This document shows positions 42,201 to 42,648 of a stretch of DNA of 42,648 nucleotides, piece by piece. The stretch comes from Deltaproteobacteria bacterium HGW-Deltaproteobacteria-14 (GTDB lineage: Bacteria > Myxococcota_A > UBA9042 > PHBI01), in contig PHBI01000034.1 in NCBI GenBank assembly GCA_002841945.1, positions 1-42,648 of the forward strand, in the 5' to 3' direction. Position numbers and translations under genes: made by a program. Under the pieces are notes generated by a model, which was given only the letters and a program-made list of their open reading frames with translations, had not been told where the DNA came from and did no database searches. How positions within the stretch are numbered: position 1 is the first letter of the stretch; each line of letters opens with the position of its first letter.

Positions 42201-42648
42201 GGCAACGGCGCGTTCACCAACGGCAACGTGGACGGGGGCTCGCAGCGCTTCTCGGGCGGCTCCCACGGCGGCCTGGGGGGCGGGTCCGCGCCCGCCGCGA
42301 CCTACGACAGCGCGACGGCGCCGGTCTTGTCCGGCGGCGGCGGCGGCTACGGCAGCAGCGGCAACCACCCCGGCGGCAACGGGGGCGGCGTCGTACATCT
42401 CATCGCGCCCAGCCTCGTTCACGAGGGCGCCATCATCGCCGACGGCAGCGCGGCGGCCGCGACCCTCAACGACGCCGGTGGGGGGGCGGGTGGCTCGATC
42501 TGGCTGCAGGTCACGACCCTGTCCGGCGCGGGCACGCTGTCGGCCCGCGGCGGCGCGGGCTCGGGCGGCGCCAACGCGAGCGGCGGCGGCGGCGGCCGCA
42601 TCGCGAGCGACTCCACCGGGGGCGGCTTCACCGGCGCGGCGAGCGTCG
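30207..42648 (+). CDS. giant secreted multidomain repeat protein, 3' end outside window
   Basis: At least 4147 residues with no stop to the right edge. An N-terminal signal ends in AACGGDK, possibly a lipoprotein, though the lipobox (PWAAC) is poor. Order of modules: Big_2-like Ig (about 36-118), further Ig-like domains (130-325), a carboxypeptidase-regulatory-like fold near 31212-31370 ([20 protein letters not shown]), and a Pro/Lys/Cys-rich linker (31970-32330). A long unrecognised beta-rich region and FnIII/Ig-like modules run to 35700, then twelve DSDGDG-type calcium repeats (35705-36720). An Ig-like module, an LVIVD-like propeller (37038-37950) and two Ig-like domains (37965-38550) follow. 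Last come glycine-rich repeats of about 280 residues. Probably a cell-surface adhesin or matrix protein. No autotransporter or enzyme domain seen. Confidence 0.93.
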   Translation, partial: MLHRVFAVAAIVSMSAFLAVPWAACGGDKPKKAGLPPRVGLLIDPAIIVLDSVGATRALHVESLHDQAVSVPAEGVSFESADPAVATVDADGVVSAVAAGKTSVTARVADGTQATVDVLVAPDTTAPPAPRVDTYFTETPLRVQSWMGSAEPGSIMRVSGAQEPIETRVGGDGRFAFTLRLHPHTLNPVAVEMVDQAGNVSDLFDFPIRQDDTIADAGALHHVATWQFDGLVGEVLPRALEVRATTAQGQPLAFRDVVFEIVEGDGALALTEAGPFVTAAAGGRLTVRTDAAGVARARWRLGDGDVAPSMVQALLPGDFDLPPVFVANGHLRGNNATTVVGRVVDEHRAAVPGALVTLYELECVGFQSTCTGMETRTDARGNFEVAYDGPLAQTIITHLRIDGTKATNGRQYSRLDFEVTMVPGQQNQRIGPFYLPQLPEGTAPKLDADGRVTEAFTLERRVAANVPPTRVHVAVGTKITWPEDLADDAKRLRLIDIPVNRSPMPLPGGLFTRHIIGLQPGSVRFEPPLPIDMPNLDRLAPGTEVAQLSYDHDAAMFVRSGTSRVSDDGLRVVSELGSGIRVAAWHPSPPPPPCGPCSVTGNIKTPPPAVPPPPEEKKKKDPDTCPDGSEKICTCTTNGVTARCTPPKPDEDKKEGEPDKPDFVIPNVPCGCGGPGGPGGGPPPSPPPDDPGGDGPPPEDQKDEVEVVCVCKGGLAITSPAEKEKTIQSGKSVAFAATCEESASNESIKWKVTKVSGAGTAQPASGNGAGLTVAFASNDTGKFSVVASCDTDECDGSDTRTIIVSKCATAGAVRVCGKTIDETSTGKFTVTGDVTIGMGSGEQFLRVSTPVQVDSDAKQVTGDGRWSMATRIGYLKTFDDLPIYNGGFQINGTSGDITLVAPPVDKDSDARSLLKVAGFQWLYGGNAKLSMDGVFFALPKISLSNKRYPTQSCGNSDVSGQNPFLPCPDDQLNGTVKQERSLQVEVTGVKIGTDGIEVDGKIEVNNEVRVGAGLKLVKLLLEWNSAKEAFKGEVAVQFGPPAAATKIALSGSIEKGVLKEIAGEITPPKPFPFPGLPGVLVKSLGGSLTDPGYFLSGEGNPGVSFNLGFSYGPTFGIPSPSGGLKELSFASGKVKFSGTMAPVTLTLEGEMGLAADITYEPRGYKTVDEGSLVDGFAKATAKIDWTWSKISATGDFTVKNPIFTDDDLYKGTFGFITQIIAGGDVLVTGRLTGNISLPKLDITVGGVALAGIPAFSLGAGDAGFKLSSASGSPFFAWGTTSFSVPNPNIFTGQPIGLDAKVTFRAGRGLDVYICDRRNHCANLVEATPSATRSASGALPFFAWASGPLAVGAPVRGSYEGVDPEIEVPAGADSLTFGVDHVGELRFDIALPSGVVIGFSAPATTPADGDAFYIGGFPPGRASWTVPNPAPGTYRLTNFSDPDAAREVFASISAPPPALAFDEPFESTGDGVTVAWALDEPADGGEISLSYGPTRDRAGAIAFASVPLDGPASVVWDTSNVAPGAYFIFADVFDASDRVVRIASRSVVCVGRAVADNALAPSLVRVAGDGDAAEVTWLAGDGADYHTVAASPVGRPDLAPVTATAQGGATQATLSGLDPDVAYVIAVTATRESDGAQAASAGVSFGGSGAQFVTEPPVALMVDEEWFYAPLVVDAGADPQAAFVLTGAPPEMVFDTAAGGYFFTPEPSHVGQRYDVVLQWVSGLGVVRAEQRFTLSIGGERAARSPELVTRPEGVGVIGEAWTWPLEGRAYFGQPSFALVAGPAGASLDPDGVVRWTPTAGEVIDARGEVAVVVEVRDELGLATEVGAVVSFADADGDGLTTAWELASGLDPFAPDDSGADPDGDGLDQLAEQARGTRGDRSDSDGDGLADGAETTTSPRSGDSDGDGIDDGTELTAGTDAMAADSDGDGVPDAEEIARGLDPSDATDSDGDGLADDLEVTLNSDPALADTDGDGCDDATERTLGTDPRATDSDGDGAADCAEVAAGSDPLRSAGDSDRDGLSDDLERTLGTNPFNEDSDGDGFDDGLEVSLDTDPLRDLSKPDIGEVPRPDVPIIMVGVSGKQVLPGGEVVDVGDILILRDDDLDGADDPYERLHGYDPGDPEDGASDDDGDGLPLWWESRLGTDPRAADSDGDGVPDGQELVDGTDPTDPQDFAEGGPVVSLTSRPGQLVLRSHSMLGPARAPLTIIGARADGSLVDVTAGARGTTYTIEPTAAGVVSADGVVTAQLGYEGPLSVTASNLGESVTASGSVSIFAPTTVATVRLPGYPGRIALAGDRLAVAQGKNVHVIDVRVRTSPILGAALPLGFSVVGVDLEGTLAIAALGSGGVALADVSDIEEPRLLARIDVGASVAAAAIGDDGRLYLATSAGLRVVDPARPELPKVERAGALVDGRVIAVYEPDLAFTHIDRHHDRLAAAFGTSGDVILFQILAVGTVVELDRGTVGALIYDLALQGTNVFAGNLNNGIRRLGLGPTAAPLVIGSSTFFVERLALAGPYVLASNRTTTPVSASLLIGDQPDDIILKGNLEHHMDAQGMAADSVYYYISGARDGGVVDIARYLAPNDLLGVPPVVSAVTPAPGSEILEGADLRFEVDAQDDVAVAGLTLTIDGVEAAQFVETATPPYVATTRAPAVDVPQELLLGASAVDLGGNVGELEPYPISVVPVVDLEPPSVALVEPLDQEYVADGGTLNVRVNAFDNHAVRRVTLYIDDVEAGVDDAPPWAFTVQLPESAPDDTVSVRVVALDYGDNTASATSRVLLSGVDLVAEGVEVISAADGTWDGQRVLVKGGTVAIDGPHAFDVLRVGRGGVLAHSETTASAVYGLDVSAEEIGVHQLGAIDVTGRGYLGDCAVGDPSCSNGAHSDGNTDGGAKRFTGGSHGGVGGGAEADTAPTYDAFDAPTQPGGGGGYGNSGNWPGGDGGGVMALSAATLVLNGAIRADGGVPPIAATQAGGGAGGSVRITVDAIRGGGRITANGGVTARGGSGGGGRVAIAFSDADDFDLGRISARPGAGGERPAGGPGTVYLAESGAPVRLVIDDGGLSAGVDDRALTYAAATETLNFAGELIVRGATRLVLTRPLAVDRLRLEDRAVLTQLQTTAGAAFALDVTADAIDVGPEAAIDVTGRGYIGDCRPGQPTCSSGGYTQGNSGGGSGRYSGGSHGGVGGGPAPAATYDGLDAPSEPGGGGGYGASGNWPGADGGGVVRIAADTLTLDGTIRADGDVPELATTQAGGGAGGSVHIVAGTLAGTGWIVADGGTTPRGGSGGGGRVAVHYDSATFDLSHIAARAGAPGEVSSGSAGTVYLSEAGTAAMIVIDDGGTSGGVDVRALGDATSDEPLVLGQSLTVKGTTRLVLTRPLQVGTLILEDQAVLTHPQTTATAAYALDITADTLVIGAGAAIDVSGRGYLGDCRPGKPNCSGGGLTDGNGPNGAKRYSGGSHGGVGGVALGAAPPYDGLDAPIQAGGGGGYGNSGNWPGGDGGGVVRLNVQTLVLDGAIRADGDVPEFDATEAGGGAGGAVHIVTASLSGTGRVSADGATSPRGGTGGGGRVAVLFEQPTTFGLDQLTAWPGEAVERPAGGPGTVWFQRSGAPATVVIDDGGRSSNVDDRALGAAISSEALDLAGGTLIVSGTSGLLLTRPLVLGSLRVEGQALLTHAQSDATLEAGLSVEADAIVIALGARVDVTGRGYLGDCQPGVTGCSAGGYTVGNAQGGAAHYAGGSHGGLGGGARGFSYGDLLAPTTLGGGGGYGSSGNWAGGDGGGRVRLVADAITLDGAIIADGDAPAEDPSPSRGGGGAGGSVWITAAVSLTGAGGVSASGAPGDPAGATSSGGAGGRVRVDAPSLLVFDSANVWASGAAGAGGAGGPGTVLLAQGGVLTLILDNAGMTHVNDTAPWLEPGPDAIVFDGGVQIRDGAKVALTLPATVDTLTIGDGGVLAHRPTTPAAEYALVVTSVGPAAIDAGGVIDVLGRGYSGDCQPSDPACGNGAFTNGNVDGGSQRFSGGSHGGLGGGSAPAATYDSATAPVLSGGGGGYGSSGNHPGGNGGGVVHLIAPSLVHEGAIIADGSAAAATLNDAGGGAGGSIWLQVTTLSGAGTLSARGGAGSGGANASGGGGGRIASDSTGGGFTGAASV
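35705..36720 (+). repeat. twelve TSP3-like calcium-binding repeats in the giant gene
   Basis: Repeats of the form D(S/P/T)DGDG(L/I/V)xDxxE about every 20-25 residues, with GTDP or SLDTDP between them, in one continuous block apart from a short insert near 36390-36590. Two units carry Cys ([10 protein letters not shown] and [10 protein letters not shown]), which may be disulfide-linked. The block should form a rigid, calcium-dependent rod between Ig-like modules. Confidence 0.85.
38550..42648 (+). repeat. tandem ~280-residue glycine-rich repeats
   Basis: The signature D-V-x-G-R-G-Y-x-G-D-C starts at 38778, 39621, 40455, 41298 and 42147, giving periods of 843, 834, 843 and 849 bases. Each unit has, in order: a strand-rich part ([17 protein letters not shown]), the signature with a second Cys 6-7 residues on, [10 protein letters not shown], [20 protein letters not shown], a LDGxIxADG strand, GGGAGGSV, a second ADG strand and GGxGGGGRV. 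The pattern suggests beta-helix or beta-roll stacking. The fifth copy is cut by the window edge. Confidence 0.93.

Overview
This is a very GC-rich bacterial window with no rRNA, tRNA, CRISPR array or intact insertion sequence that I could see. The gene content points to Myxococcota or a close deltaproteobacterial relative. Supporting traits are two eukaryote-like Ser/Thr kinases with C-terminal membrane anchors, a MYXO-CTERM-like sorting tail on a c-type cytochrome, several lipoproteins with thrombospondin type 3 calcium repeats, and a MopE-like EDDDCDG motif. Taxonomy is inferred from these traits alone.

Layout. 1-1789 (-): Ser/Thr kinase cut by the left edge. 2101-4205 (-): a translationally coupled DprE1-DprE2-like pair, which in mycobacteria makes polyprenyl-phospho-arabinose. 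4356-5423 (+): TSP3/propeller-like lipoprotein. 5621-6478 (+): Blh/persulfide-dioxygenase-type metallo-hydrolase, preceded by a sigma54-type promoter and a long palindrome. 6615-7514 (-): LysR regulator, divergent from an NmrA-like reductase and a DUF1772 membrane protein (7620-9044, +), with a perfect palindrome over the regulator start. 9057-9255: a three-copy tandem repeat. 9306-12362 (+): double-module M16 peptidase lipoprotein. 12461-12778 (-): Dabb protein. 13032-14360 (-): Cys-rich lipoprotein. 14524-16059 (-): two paralogous mono-haem cytochromes ending at a strong terminator.

16272-18092 (+): second kinase. 18254-19069 (+): cis-prenyltransferase. 19269-21959 (+): a beta-propeller-like ORF running in frame, without a stop, into glycogen synthase. 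21949-23721 (+): alpha/beta hydrolase and pentapeptide repeat protein. 23940-26143 (-): discoidin-like membrane protein coupled to a GT22-type mannosyltransferase-like protein. 26369-29920 (-) and 30207->42648 (+): two divergent large secreted proteins. The second is at least 4147 residues and ends, within the window, in at least five ~280-residue glycine-rich repeats, each with a conserved Cys pair.

Common themes are the cell surface (lipoproteins, adhesin-like repeats, polyprenyl-sugar and GT-C glycosylation) and sulfur/redox chemistry. The most notable items are the giant repeat protein, the cytochrome with an Ala/Lys/Asp stalk and MYXO-CTERM tail, the non-actinobacterial DprE1/DprE2 pair, and the sigma54-plus-palindrome control region of the persulfide dioxygenase-like gene.
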